Of a DNA stretch of 64,000 bases, positions 54,422-62,932 are shown one piece after another. Under the pieces are notes generated by a model, which saw nothing but the letters and a program-made list of their open reading frames with translations, searched no databases and was not told where the DNA came from. Numbering within the stretch: position 1 is the first letter of the stretch; every line of letters starts with the position of its first letter. The stretch comes from Acidobacteriaceae bacterium (GTDB lineage Bacteria; Acidobacteriota; Terriglobia; Terriglobales; Acidobacteriaceae), in NCBI GenBank assembly GCA_003134995.1, contig PLDC01000006.1:1-64000 (forward strand), written 5' to 3'. Position numbers and translations under genes: made by a program.

Positions 54422-54619
54422 ATGTCGAGTAAGCGTGTCAAGCCAGTTAGAAAGTCTAATTCAGGTAAGCCGAAAGGGTGGGAACTTATGCTCGCCAGAG
54501 CCGAGGAAGCCCTATACCGGAACCGGTCGCAGAGATCACGGCTTTTGGCGGCTATTCGCCTGTTTCAGGAGAATATTCGCAGTGGAGAACCGTGGCCTGT
54601 GAAAGGGCAGTTTAAGTGA
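54422..54619 (+). CDS. Small basic hypothetical protein
   Basis: A 65-aa protein beginning MSSKRVKPVRKSNSGKPKGW followed by a helical ELMLARAEEALYRNRSQRSR and AIRLFQENIRSGEPWP. Divergent from the previous gene with almost no space between them. Composition looks coding; function unknown. Confidence 0.6.
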   Translation: MSSKRVKPVRKSNSGKPKGWELMLARAEEALYRNRSQRSRLLAAIRLFQENIRSGEPWPVKGQFK

Positions 54620-54673
54620 AAAACAAGTAAGATTTTTCTTGATACTTACTGAAAACTGTGCTACCTTTTGTAC

Positions 54674-55675
54674 ATGAAACGCCAACGATCAGCAGTTCTC
54701 GAAGCACTCCGAAACGCGGCGGTTAGCGAACCGTTGTCAGTAGCATTTCTTGAGAAACAGCGATGGGCAGATCAGCCAGCATGTCCGCGTTGCTGGAGTG
54801 TGGCCGTGTATCAGATGAAGGGACGCGACGGAGAACGCAACAAGGATTACCGCTGGCGCTGCCGAGACTGCAAACAGTTCTTCACCGTTCGCACTGGAAC
54901 GATCTTCGAAGAGACGCGGCTTCCGTTGCGAGTTTGGGTTTACGCGATATGGAAAGCATGTTCCTCGAAGAAAGGCATTTCTGCGTTGCAGCTTTCACGC
55001 GAGATGGAGATTACACACAAGAGCGCGTTGTTTGTTCTTCGTCGCATTCGGCATGGTTTGGGCGAAGCGTATCAGCCGAAGATGACGGGCACCGTGGAAG
55101 CGGACGAAGTTTACATCGGCGGGAAGCCGCGTTTCAAGTACACCACGAAGCCCGGACGCGGCACTTGGAAAACGCCAGTCGTGGGAATAGTCCAACGCGG
55201 CGGCGATGTTCGCTTTCAAATGATGGAACGGGTAACGGCTGAAAACATCGGGAAGTTTGTTGCAGAGAACGCGGACTTGTCTTGCCGAATAATCACTGAC
55301 GAATTAAATGTTTATACCAGCGTCGGGAAAGCATTCAAAGGCGGACACGAAACAGTCACACATGGCGCGGGAGAATATGTGCGGCTCGGGACCGATGTTC
55401 ACTCCAACACAATCGAGGGCGTGTTTTCGCTGATTCGTCGCGGAGTCATGGGAACGTTTCACAGCGTAAGCCGCAAGCACCTGCCGAATTATTTGAACGA
55501 ATTTCAGTTTCGTTGGAACACTCGGAAGATGAATGACGGGCAGCGCGTAGCGGCAGCAATCAAACAGATCGACGGGAAGCGATTGAAGTATCGGGAGTCG
55601 GTCGAGAATCCGCCATACCTGCCCAAGCCAGTCGAAGCGGTAACGAATGCCGAGCAAATGGATGCACCATTCTAA
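54674..55675 (+). mobile_element. IS1595-family (ISXO2-like) transposase
   Basis: A 333-aa transposase, ATG 54674. The N-terminal zinc ribbon has CPRC and CRDC. Then FFTVRTGTIFEETRLPL, the first catalytic Asp in GTVEADEVYIGGK, the second in CRIITDEL, and HSNTIEGVFSLIRRG with the third acidic/Asn-type site, ending FQFRWNTRK. It looks full-length. I could not find clear terminal inverted repeats, so element ends are not given. Confidence 0.92.
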
Positions 55676-55723
55676 CTGACATTTGAGGAAGTGACAGAAG
55701 CCGCGTAAAATGCAAAAGGCCCG

Positions 55724-56620
55724 ATGCCAGTCGGGTCTCTGCAACTTTCAGAACTTTGGGCGCACGCCGCGCAATCCAAGGATACGCGGAGGTACGCTCA
55801 GATGCAAGCGGCTGCAGAAGTCCAGAATGTTTCGGCACAGGAAGAAGCGATAACTATGATTTGTCCGTTCTGCTCCGGCTATACGCCCGCAGTGTGGAAC
55901 TCATTCGCAACCAATCAGGATGAGTTAGGGCGAATAGGCAACCTGTTTCAACAATTGCCAAGCGTCCAGCTACCTACCGCTCCTGCGGTGCTCCACCTTC
56001 AAGTACAGGTCCAGTGGTCACGCTGCCAGAATGAACAATGTCGGGAGTATATCGTGCGAGTCGCGCGGATCGTTACAGGCAAAACGCCACCGGAGTCCGA
56101 GACCTGGTTTGCAGTACCCAAGCATAAAGCTCCGCCTGCGATTGATCTCACATTAGTTCCAGCACCAATGAGGGAAGATTACCTTCAGGCATACGTCATC
56201 TTGGATGATGCCCCGCGAATGTCTGCGGTTCTCTCGCGCCGCATTCTCTCCGATCTCTTGAAGAAATACGACAATGCAAATAACTTTGGGACTGCTGCGC
56301 GCATCGACAAATTTGCGAACAATTCGCAGCATCCATCGCGATTGAGGGACAATCTTCATTACCTTCGGGAAATCGCCGATTTCGGCGCTCACACCCAAGT
56401 CGCTAAGGCTACAGTCGAGACTGACACAATACCCTCAGACGTGTGCTGGGAGGACGTGATTATAAATGCGTCGAAAGAGGAAGCGGAATGGACACTAAAA
56501 GTGGTTGGCGACTTGTTCGACTATTTCATAATTGCCCCAGAGAAAGACAAACTCTTACGAGCGGAATTTGACAAAAAGATTGAGGCTGCTGGGCGCAAGA
56601 AACTATCTCCCGCAGTGTGA
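55724..56620 (+). CDS. DUF4145-like protein
   Basis: Up to 298 aa (ATG 55724); ATG 55856 (MICPFCSGYTPAVWN) is an alternative that places the zinc-ribbon-like CPFC at the start. Later CQNEQC provides the second Cys pair. Then AYVILDDAPRMSAVLSRRIL and HYLREIADFGAHT, ending in a long helix (EWTLKVVGDLFDYF). This matches DUF4145 proteins often found with restriction or defence genes. It lies beside a transposase. Confidence 0.78.
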   Translation: MPVGSLQLSELWAHAAQSKDTRRYAQMQAAAEVQNVSAQEEAITMICPFCSGYTPAVWNSFATNQDELGRIGNLFQQLPSVQLPTAPAVLHLQVQVQWSRCQNEQCREYIVRVARIVTGKTPPESETWFAVPKHKAPPAIDLTLVPAPMREDYLQAYVILDDAPRMSAVLSRRILSDLLKKYDNANNFGTAARIDKFANNSQHPSRLRDNLHYLREIADFGAHTQVAKATVETDTIPSDVCWEDVIINASKEEAEWTLKVVGDLFDYFIIAPEKDKLLRAEFDKKIEAAGRKKLSPAV

Positions 56621-56770
56621 GGGTTATTTCAACAAGTACCTATTCCCGTCTGACCTTGCGCCCAAAATTGAATCACGTAATGATGGTCGAGGCCATGACG
56701 GTTGGGTCAGCTCACATCGTTGTGCAACCAAAGTAGTCGCTCCCCCGCTTTTTGTCGCCTAAGTTCTTTG

Positions 56771-56874
56771 ACATCAAGATTTTGCCCGTAACTTGTTGCA
56801 GCCCATAGATAAAAACGCATTTTGCCGCTAACTCCATGATTCCAATATACCGAGGGGGAGGGGGGAGGGGGGTA
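56771..56874 (+). repeat. Dispersed repeat with G-run tail, copy B
   Basis: Matches 3644-3739 in the same orientation and ends GGGGGAGGGGGGAGGGGGG (G-quadruplex-capable). It occupies the middle of the 56621-57019 gap, in which I see no gene. Confidence 0.85.
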
Positions 56875-57019
56875 CCCTGAACGGGCGTACAGACCGGGCA
56901 CACCCCTGACAAAACGAACTGAGCGGATTCTGACACTAGGAAGGATTTATTTTCAGTCATCGGCCTCTGGGTTCCGCCGTTGTACGAAACTCGCCGTGCT
57001 GCTATTTTGATAAAGCTCC

Positions 57020-57310
57020 ATGACAGCAGACGTGCAAGCCCGGCGCTTCGTGGTTCGCGGACGTGTGCAAGGCGTAGGCTTTCGCTGGTTCGTCGAGCGC
57101 GAGGCGCACATTCTCGGAATCGCTGGCTGGGTCCGTAACAACGCCAACGGCAGCGTCGAAGTGCTGGCGCAGGGAACTCGCGATCAGCTTTCCGGTTTGC
57201 GCTCGCGCCTGCGCGAAGGCCCGCGCGCCGCCCGCGTCGATGCCGTCGAAGAAGCAGAAGCTCAACCCGCAGCCAGTATCAGTTCATTTCGCATTGAAGG
57301 AGCGTGGTAG
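57020..57310 (+). CDS. acyP: Acylphosphatase
   Basis: A 96-aa acylphosphatase hydrolysing carboxyl-phosphate bonds. It has [16 protein letters not shown] with the phosphate-binding Arg and [17 protein letters not shown] with the catalytic Asn. The stop overlaps the first possible GTG start of apt. Confidence 0.95.
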   Translation: MTADVQARRFVVRGRVQGVGFRWFVEREAHILGIAGWVRNNANGSVEVLAQGTRDQLSGLRSRLREGPRAARVDAVEEAEAQPAASISSFRIEGAW

Positions 57311-57330
57311 ATTTGTCTTCCAACTCACGG

Positions 57331-57858
57331 ATGAATTCCGACCAGCTTAAGCAGTTGATCCGCGAAGTCCCCGACTTTCCCAGGAAGGGCATTCTCTTCT
57401 ACGACATCACCACTCTGCTGAAAAACAAAGTCGGCTTCGCCACGCTCGTCGACCGGCTTTCCGAACACTATGTCGATCAGAAGATCGACCTCGTCCTCGG
57501 CATGGAAGCTCGCGGTTTTATCTTCGCTCCAGCACTGGCTTACCGCTTGAACGCGGGATTTGTTCCCGTGCGCAAGGTTGGTAAACTGCCCGCCGAAACC
57601 GTGAAGTTCGATTACGCGCTCGAGTACGGCACTAACTCGCTCGAGATGCACAAGGACGCGATTCAGAAAGGCCAGAAAGTATTAATCGTGGACGACCTGC
57701 TCGCCACAGGAGGAACAGCTGAGGCGACAGCCAAGCTAGCCTCTCTACTAGGCGCAGAGATTGCGGGACTCGGCTTTGTGGTGGAATTAGATTTTCTGAA
57801 TGGTCGGGAGAAGTTGAAAGGCTACAACGTAATGTCGCTGCTGCACTATGACAAATGA
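57331..57858 (+). CDS. apt: Adenine phosphoribosyltransferase
   Basis: A 175-aa purine salvage enzyme. It has [38 protein letters not shown] and the PRPP loop [19 protein letters not shown] 57331 gives the usual family length; GTG 57304 is a longer option overlapping acyP. Probably an acyP-apt operon. Confidence 0.95.
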   Translation: MNSDQLKQLIREVPDFPRKGILFYDITTLLKNKVGFATLVDRLSEHYVDQKIDLVLGMEARGFIFAPALAYRLNAGFVPVRKVGKLPAETVKFDYALEYGTNSLEMHKDAIQKGQKVLIVDDLLATGGTAEATAKLASLLGAEIAGLGFVVELDFLNGREKLKGYNVMSLLHYDK

Positions 57859-57905
57859 CAAATAGCAACGACAGATCGTTAGTGTTCGCTCATCCACGCT
57901 AACGC

Positions 57906-58109
57906 TTACTTCCAGTAACGGAAAACCATCTCGCCGATGCCAAACCACACACTGCCGCTGACAACGGTGGCAAACGTCAGCCCCATCATCGCGTTCCAAT
58001 TGATCTTGGGCAGTTCAAGGCCGGGACGAACCTTGGGATCGTAAGCCAGCCACTCGGTTAGCGCATCGTGCGTGCCAGATTGGGGGGAAAGCTGCAATCT
58101 GTTCATCAT
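57906..58109 (-). CDS. Small membrane protein
   Basis: A 67-aa protein, ATG 58109 after CGAGG. The first 40 residues are soluble and the last ~25 form a transmembrane helix (MGLTFATVVSGSVWFGIGEM). Possibly an envelope protein; family unknown. Confidence 0.65.
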   Translation of the reverse strand: MMNRLQLSPQSGTHDALTEWLAYDPKVRPGLELPKINWNAMMGLTFATVVSGSVWFGIGEMVFRYWK

Positions 58110-58354
58110 CTGCACCTCGGACTCAAACCTTGCAAATGGCTTGCCATGTTCCGCCCCCTTGCAACTATCAGATAATGAGATGTCTTTAACGGCTAAAGGG
58201 GTTTACGCTATTTGTGACTGCGTCAAAATTCCCGGAACACCACGTTGTTTGGGCTGGTTTCCTCAATTTAACACAACCCGGTAATTCCTTACTGAGTACT
58301 CTCTTCGCCGTATGTTCCGTAGCATCCACACTTACGAAGAGTGTCCGCCCGTTG

Positions 58355-58612
58355 TCAGACTTCTTCCAGTAACAACTTCGAGTCCTTGGCCAGATAACCT
58401 TTGCGCCGGAACCAATCTTCCATGGCCGCGCAAAGTTGATCGAGTGGGACGTGGTTGCCGATTTCCATGCGCCCGTCGGCGACCGGCATTGTGTCGTCAA
58501 ACAGGCTGGCATTGGTGAAGTTGCGCATGGAGAAGCTGTCCAGCCATTTCAGCGGACAAGGAATCTTCTGCTGGTGGTCTTCGTACTCAACGCGAATCTT
58601 GCGCGCGAACAT
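58355..58612 (-). CDS. Small hypothetical protein
   Basis: An 85-aa protein, MFARKIRVEYEDHQQKIPC..., with SMRNFTNASLFDDTMPVADG and a helical LDQLCAAMEDWFRRKGYL. No known domain. Composition looks coding. Confidence 0.6.
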   Translation of the reverse strand: MFARKIRVEYEDHQQKIPCPLKWLDSFSMRNFTNASLFDDTMPVADGRMEIGNHVPLDQLCAAMEDWFRRKGYLAKDSKLLLEEV

Positions 58613-58780
58613 GACTTGATTTAAACACAGACACAGCGGGCAGGATGCAGCAGTTGGAATGGGTGCAACTTGGTTTACGCGTCGGGTCGTTGAGCGGGAG
58701 ATCCTTCGCTCCGCCTGAAAAGCGGCTGCGCTCAGGATGACAATGCCGTAAATGGAGACAAGCGGCTTGAACTCAGATGG

Positions 58781-59137
58781 CTAGGCTGGAACTTGGGCCT
58801 GCATTGCCGCGACCGCCGCGTCGAGATGCGCCAGCGTTTCGTCGGAGGTGAGCGAAAACATCTCGCGGCCCAATCCCTCGCCGGTTTCGAGAGCAGTCTT
58901 CAGATAGTGACCGGCGATTTCGATGGCGAGAGAGTCTGTGATGGACTTGCCGGTGCGCTTCTTGTACTCCACCCACGCAGGATGCGGAAGAGCTACCGCG
59001 ACCGTTTTTCCATCGACTAGAAACTTTACGTCGACGGCATCGGCGTGGCGCGTGGCAATGGCGACGATCAGCGATTGATAGACGCAGTGAACCGGCTTCC
59101 TGGTCCAGCGGTCGTGGGCAGTGAAGTCGTCAAACAT
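58781..59137 (-). CDS. Hypothetical protein
   Basis: About 118 aa from ATG 59137. Beta-strand text (VDVKFLVDGKTVAVALPHPA) is followed by the helical EYKKRTGKSITDSLAIEIAG and a Glu-Thr-rich helical end. It resembles a small DUF seen beside TetR genes, but I cannot name it. Ends close to the window's repeat-rich patch at 58700-58760. Confidence 0.62.
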   Translation of the reverse strand: MFDDFTAHDRWTRKPVHCVYQSLIVAIATRHADAVDVKFLVDGKTVAVALPHPAWVEYKKRTGKSITDSLAIEIAGHYLKTALETGEGLGREMFSLTSDETLAHLDAAVAAMQAQVPA

Positions 59138-59214
59138 GGCTAGCCAAACTATAGCGGACGAGCAGGATCCGGGCAAATCGCCGGACCGGCCCCGAACTAG
59201 ACAATCACAAACTC

Positions 59215-59808
59215 TCACGCCAGCGCTTCGAATGCCGCAATGATTACGTCTTCGGTTACAAGTTCTGGAGTTTGAAAATAGGTGAAGAGCAAGCCGGTGA
59301 TCAAAGCGTCGAGCACACGAACAAATTTTTCCGACGGCATGGGCAGTTGTTTCGCCGGTACGAACTTGAGTAGTCCTTTCGCCATGCGGCGATAGATAGC
59401 CGCGTTCTGCGTTGTCAGGCGAGCCCGCATTGCCTCGTGCGTGAGGGCATAGAGTTGAAACGCGGTCGCGGCGGCAGCCTGATCTCGACGCGCCAGCGCC
59501 TCCTTCGCAACCGTTTTTCCCAGGATGCGCATTTGTTGCTTGAGAATGGCGCCGCGCACAAATGGGGGAATGATCGGCTTCCAGCGAGCTTCAATCAGAA
59601 CCAGGAAGAGTTCCTCTTTGTTCTTGAAGTTGCCGTAGACTGCACCTCGAGTCATTCCGGCGCGCGCGGCAATCTCTTCCAGCGATGCGCGGTCGTAGCC
59701 TTTTTCGCCGATAACGGCTGCAGTCGCTGCTATGAGTTTCGCTCTTGTGCGGGCGCGCTTGCCACCTCCATCACGAAGAAGCATGGTCTTATTCATTTGT
59801 TTCGGCAT
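59215..59808 (-). CDS. TetR family transcriptional regulator
   Basis: A 197-aa repressor. The HTH is in TRAKLIAATAAVIGEKGYDR, EEIAARAGMTRGAVYGNF, KNKEELF; the C-terminal ligand domain follows. It is divergent from the alpha/beta hydrolase, with two palindromic sites between the genes, so it probably represses both. Confidence 0.93.
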   Translation of the reverse strand: MPKQMNKTMLLRDGGGKRARTRAKLIAATAAVIGEKGYDRASLEEIAARAGMTRGAVYGNFKNKEELFLVLIEARWKPIIPPFVRGAILKQQMRILGKTVAKEALARRDQAAAATAFQLYALTHEAMRARLTTQNAAIYRRMAKGLLKFVPAKQLPMPSEKFVRVLDALITGLLFTYFQTPELVTEDVIIAAFEALA

Positions 59809-59823
59809 TATATTCCTAATAAT

Positions 59824-59854
59824 ATACAGACTTGTATTTTATACACGGATGTAT
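59824..59854. promoter_or_regulatory. Two ATACA-N4-TGTAT operator sites
   Basis: ATACAGACTTGTAT (59824-59837) and ATACACGGATGTAT (59841-59854) lie 17 bp apart, start to start, in the divergent control region. They are likely TetR-family binding sites. The second overlaps an ATG at 59849, which argues for the hydrolase start at 59870. Confidence 0.78.
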
Positions 59855-59869
59855 TATTTAGATCTACTT

Positions 59870-60856
59870 ATGTCCCTTTGGCAATGGAGTCTCGGCCTCG
59901 CGTTTCTGTGTGGCCTTTTCCTGCTCGCAGCGGGAAATGTCTACCAGAGAATCGGCGAACGGAGAGACAGGCGTCGCAATCCTTTGCCCGGTCGGATGGT
60001 TTCCGTCGGAGACCACAAACTGCAACTGCTTTGCAAAGGGAACGTCGCGCCGACCGTATTGATCGAGCAAGGGGCAGGCGAGCCCTCGTGGCTTTGGTGG
60101 CCGGTGCAGGACCAAGTGGCAAAGTTCGCAAGCGTTTGCACCTACGATCGTGCGGGTTACGGCTGGAGCCAATCTGTTCCAGCGGGACGGACCATCGCGC
60201 AACGCGCCGAAGAACTTCACGCGCTTTTGTCCAACGCAGGCATCCCGGGACCTTACATTCTGGTGGCACACTCCTACGGCGGCCTGATCGTGCGATACTT
60301 TGCACGCAAATATCCCGAGCAGACTGCGGGACTCGTATTCGTGGATACGCCCGACGAGGCGACCATCTTCCGGCCAGAGGTTCTCAAGTTCTATGCCCGG
60401 GTTCGATTGGTGACTAAAGCCGTTGAGTTCGCGACGCGTTTCGGGCTGGTGCGCTTGTTGGTAACCTGCTTTCCGTCCCTCCATGCTGGCTTTCCGTTTT
60501 TGCGCGCTGAAGAATATGCGGCCGCCGCCGACGATCTGGCCTCGTTAGAGCGCGAGGAACTATCGATGAGAAACTCAGGTCTCCCGGCGAGCCTGGGGGC
60601 GCGCCCGCTGGTGGTGCTCACCCACGGCCAGCCTTTTCCGGGACCTTTTTCCGTTCTCGAAAAGGGATGGAGCGAGGGGCAAACGCGTCTGGCCGCGTTA
60701 TCGACAAATAGCTTATTGATTGTGGCGAAGAATAGTAATCACATGATTGAACTGGATGAGCCTGACCTTGTCGTGGAAGCAATCCGCCGTGTTCATGCCG
60801 CGGTCCGCGGTCACGGCCGGATTGCGGATGATGGGAACGGGACACTTTCCGCTTGA
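59870..60856 (+). CDS. Alpha/beta hydrolase, membrane-anchored
   Basis: A 328-aa protein: N-terminal transmembrane/signal segment (MSLWQWSLGLAFLCGLFLLA), then the hydrolase fold. The nucleophile is Ser in VAHSYGGLIVRYF; Asp may be in VDTPDEATIF; His is in KNSNHMIELDEPDLV. The oxyanion region is IEQGAGEPSWLWW. It may be an esterase or haloalkane-dehalogenase-like enzyme. Likely controlled by the divergent TetR gene. The start is chosen after the second operator. Confidence 0.88.
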   Translation: MSLWQWSLGLAFLCGLFLLAAGNVYQRIGERRDRRRNPLPGRMVSVGDHKLQLLCKGNVAPTVLIEQGAGEPSWLWWPVQDQVAKFASVCTYDRAGYGWSQSVPAGRTIAQRAEELHALLSNAGIPGPYILVAHSYGGLIVRYFARKYPEQTAGLVFVDTPDEATIFRPEVLKFYARVRLVTKAVEFATRFGLVRLLVTCFPSLHAGFPFLRAEEYAAAADDLASLEREELSMRNSGLPASLGARPLVVLTHGQPFPGPFSVLEKGWSEGQTRLAALSTNSLLIVAKNSNHMIELDEPDLVVEAIRRVHAAVRGHGRIADDGNGTLSA

Positions 60857-60884
60857 CGCAGTAATCCGCCGCACTGGCGTCGGC

Positions 60885-61202
60885 CTAGCCTCCTGCAATC
60901 GCCCCGATAATGAGAAGCGGTTCTTTTCCCGATGCAACTGCCTCGGGTAGCGGCGCGTCCGGCGACTCGTGCGAAAGATCCTCCTGGCAGGCGAAGAAGC
61001 GCAGAAATGGCCGGCGCTGCAGGGTCACGTGATCGCGGATCGTGCCGCGCAACATGGGATACGCGGCCTCGAGTGCGTCGAGCGTTGATCGCAGTGTGAC
61101 CGGGCCTTCGATGCTAAGCGTCAACTCGCTGCCGGTGTGCGTCAGCGTTCGCAGATGCTGCGGGAGCACGATTCGGATCGTCGATACGGATTTACTACCC
61201 AT
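60885..61202 (-). CDS. MoaD/ThiS-family ubiquitin-like protein
   Basis: About 105 aa from ATG 61202 ([20 protein letters not shown]). The beta-grasp fold has [19 protein letters not shown] and ends [10 protein letters not shown]; the C-terminal Gly-Gly is the thiocarboxylate/adenylation site of sulfur carriers. It is longer than MoaD; no moaE or thi genes are close. Possible sulfur carrier for molybdopterin or other thiolation. Confidence 0.86.
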   Translation of the reverse strand: MGSKSVSTIRIVLPQHLRTLTHTGSELTLSIEGPVTLRSTLDALEAAYPMLRGTIRDHVTLQRRPFLRFFACQEDLSHESPDAPLPEAVASGKEPLLIIGAIAGG

Positions 61203-61411
61203 GGATACGGATTGGCCGGAACTCACGCAGAAGCCTCTGGGGCAATCCTGATTTTCCCTACAGTAAACTCCCTAGCCGCATCAGCAGAGCTACGGATACC
61301 CAGTTTCTTGTCAGTCAGCCATTTTAGCCTTTTGCGATTTTTGTTGCGTTGCACGTGAGCCATGCCGGGCCTACAGTTAGCGGAATTTTCTGAGCGCGCC
61401 AATCGATCCGG

Positions 61412-62764
61412 CTAGGGCGTAATTTCAAACACGACGCCGCCTGTGCCTGTGATCGTCCCTCCCTCTAAGGTCGTGCCAAACACGTTCCCGGCCGAGTCAA
61501 CCAGCACTCCGGCTTCGGGGAAAATGCCATAGCGAGTTCCGCTCGAACTCTGATTCGAGAAAGCGAAGAGCGTTTTTTCCTTCCACGCGCCGGTCGTACT
61601 CGGCGAGAGTTCATAAACATTTCCGTAGCCGGTGCCACCGTATACGGTTGTACCGTACAGGTTGCCCGCGGAGTCGAGTGTAACGCTGGAATAAGCATCG
61701 TCGCCGTCGATGAAAGTTTCACCCGCAACGGCATTGGCTCCGAAGACATGAAGAACAGTTTCGGTCCATGCTCCGGAGGAATTCGGCGAAAGCCTGAAGA
61801 CTGTCCCGAAGCCACCGTAGCCGTAATACTTCACGTTGCCCCCGCTACTGGTCGCGCCGTAGAGGTTACCTGCGCCGTCAATTGCCATACGGCCATGGGG
61901 CAGCGCGCCGTCGAAGCCGTCAAAGGTCAAGATGACGTTGTAGGTCCACGTCCCGGAGGAATTGGGCGAGAGCTCGAAGACGATGCCGCAGCCGTCATAC
62001 TGGCCGATCAGGCAAGGCTGCTCAAGATTTCCGCCGGTAAATGTCGACCCGTATAAATTCCCCGCGCTGTCGCGAACCAGTCCGGCAGTGAGATAACGCG
62101 GGCCGGGATAGACGAAAGCCTGGAGTACGCTTTCAGTCCATCCTCCGCCGGCTACTGGCGAGAGCTCGAACACAACACCCTGCTCGCCACTTCCCCCGTC
62201 GTAGGTCGTGCCGTAGAGATTGCCGGCGGGATCGATAACCAATTGGCTGTCGGGATTTGAGCCGTCTGTTGTGCCAAGGAAGGAGTAAACAATCTTCTCG
62301 CTCCACGCGCCGCCCGACCCCGGCGATAACTCGAAGACGGAGCCGGCACCGTAGACGCCGCCGTACTGGGTGGTGCCATACAGATTGCCGGCTCCATCGA
62401 ATATGAGGCCAGCTTGCGGATAGGCGCCGTCCGGCTCGCCGGTAAACTGCCAAAGCTCGGTTCTGGTCCAACTGCCTCCTGGAGTCTTAGTGAGCTTGAA
62501 GACAGTTCCGCAACCCTCAGGATAGGTGCAATTGTCGTTATAAACTCCGCCCGCCGAAGTGGTGCCGTAGAGGTTGCCGGTTGCATCGGAAACCAGATCG
62601 CCGGTTGGCAACTGGCCATCTCCGTCAATGCCGGAGAAACTGTGAATCACCTTGTAGCCGGATCCTTGTGCGAACGCGGGGCTGGCGGCGATCCCAAGCA
62701 GAACGAGCATGGCGCTGGCGGCCAACAGAAAATTCTGGGTGAGTGACGACTGCACACTTTTCAT
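61412..62764 (-). CDS. GloVer-repeat propeller protein (intact)
   Basis: A 450-aa exported protein. The signal peptide (LLAASAMLVLLGIAASPAFA) follows AGGAG. The rest is tandem repeats of GNLYGTT...GTVFELSP...GGWTE type (GloVer/TIGR03803), about nine blades. It is the paralogue of the broken gene at 51535-52910 but without the TIG domain. Likely an extracellular binding protein; function unknown. Confidence 0.92.
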   Translation of the reverse strand: MKSVQSSLTQNFLLAASAMLVLLGIAASPAFAQGSGYKVIHSFSGIDGDGQLPTGDLVSDATGNLYGTTSAGGVYNDNCTYPEGCGTVFKLTKTPGGSWTRTELWQFTGEPDGAYPQAGLIFDGAGNLYGTTQYGGVYGAGSVFELSPGSGGAWSEKIVYSFLGTTDGSNPDSQLVIDPAGNLYGTTYDGGSGEQGVVFELSPVAGGGWTESVLQAFVYPGPRYLTAGLVRDSAGNLYGSTFTGGNLEQPCLIGQYDGCGIVFELSPNSSGTWTYNVILTFDGFDGALPHGRMAIDGAGNLYGATSSGGNVKYYGYGGFGTVFRLSPNSSGAWTETVLHVFGANAVAGETFIDGDDAYSSVTLDSAGNLYGTTVYGGTGYGNVYELSPSTTGAWKEKTLFAFSNQSSSGTRYGIFPEAGVLVDSAGNVFGTTLEGGTITGTGGVVFEITP

Positions 62765-62932
62765 GGAAGCAATCTCCTGGCGAGTGATGTTTACGACGAA
62801 GCGACAACAACCGGCGTTTATAAGCCTAATGAGGGAGGAGGGCAAATACTAGCACATATAAAATCGAGGTGTCCACGCCCGATCCAGCGCAGACACCCTC
62901 GACTTAGTAACGCTGTGCTTTTCTTTTTCTGC

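Noticed and set aside
52911..56900. Prophage remnant
   Set aside because: Only a transposase and a tRNA point to mobility; no integrase, terminase, capsid or tail genes are present.
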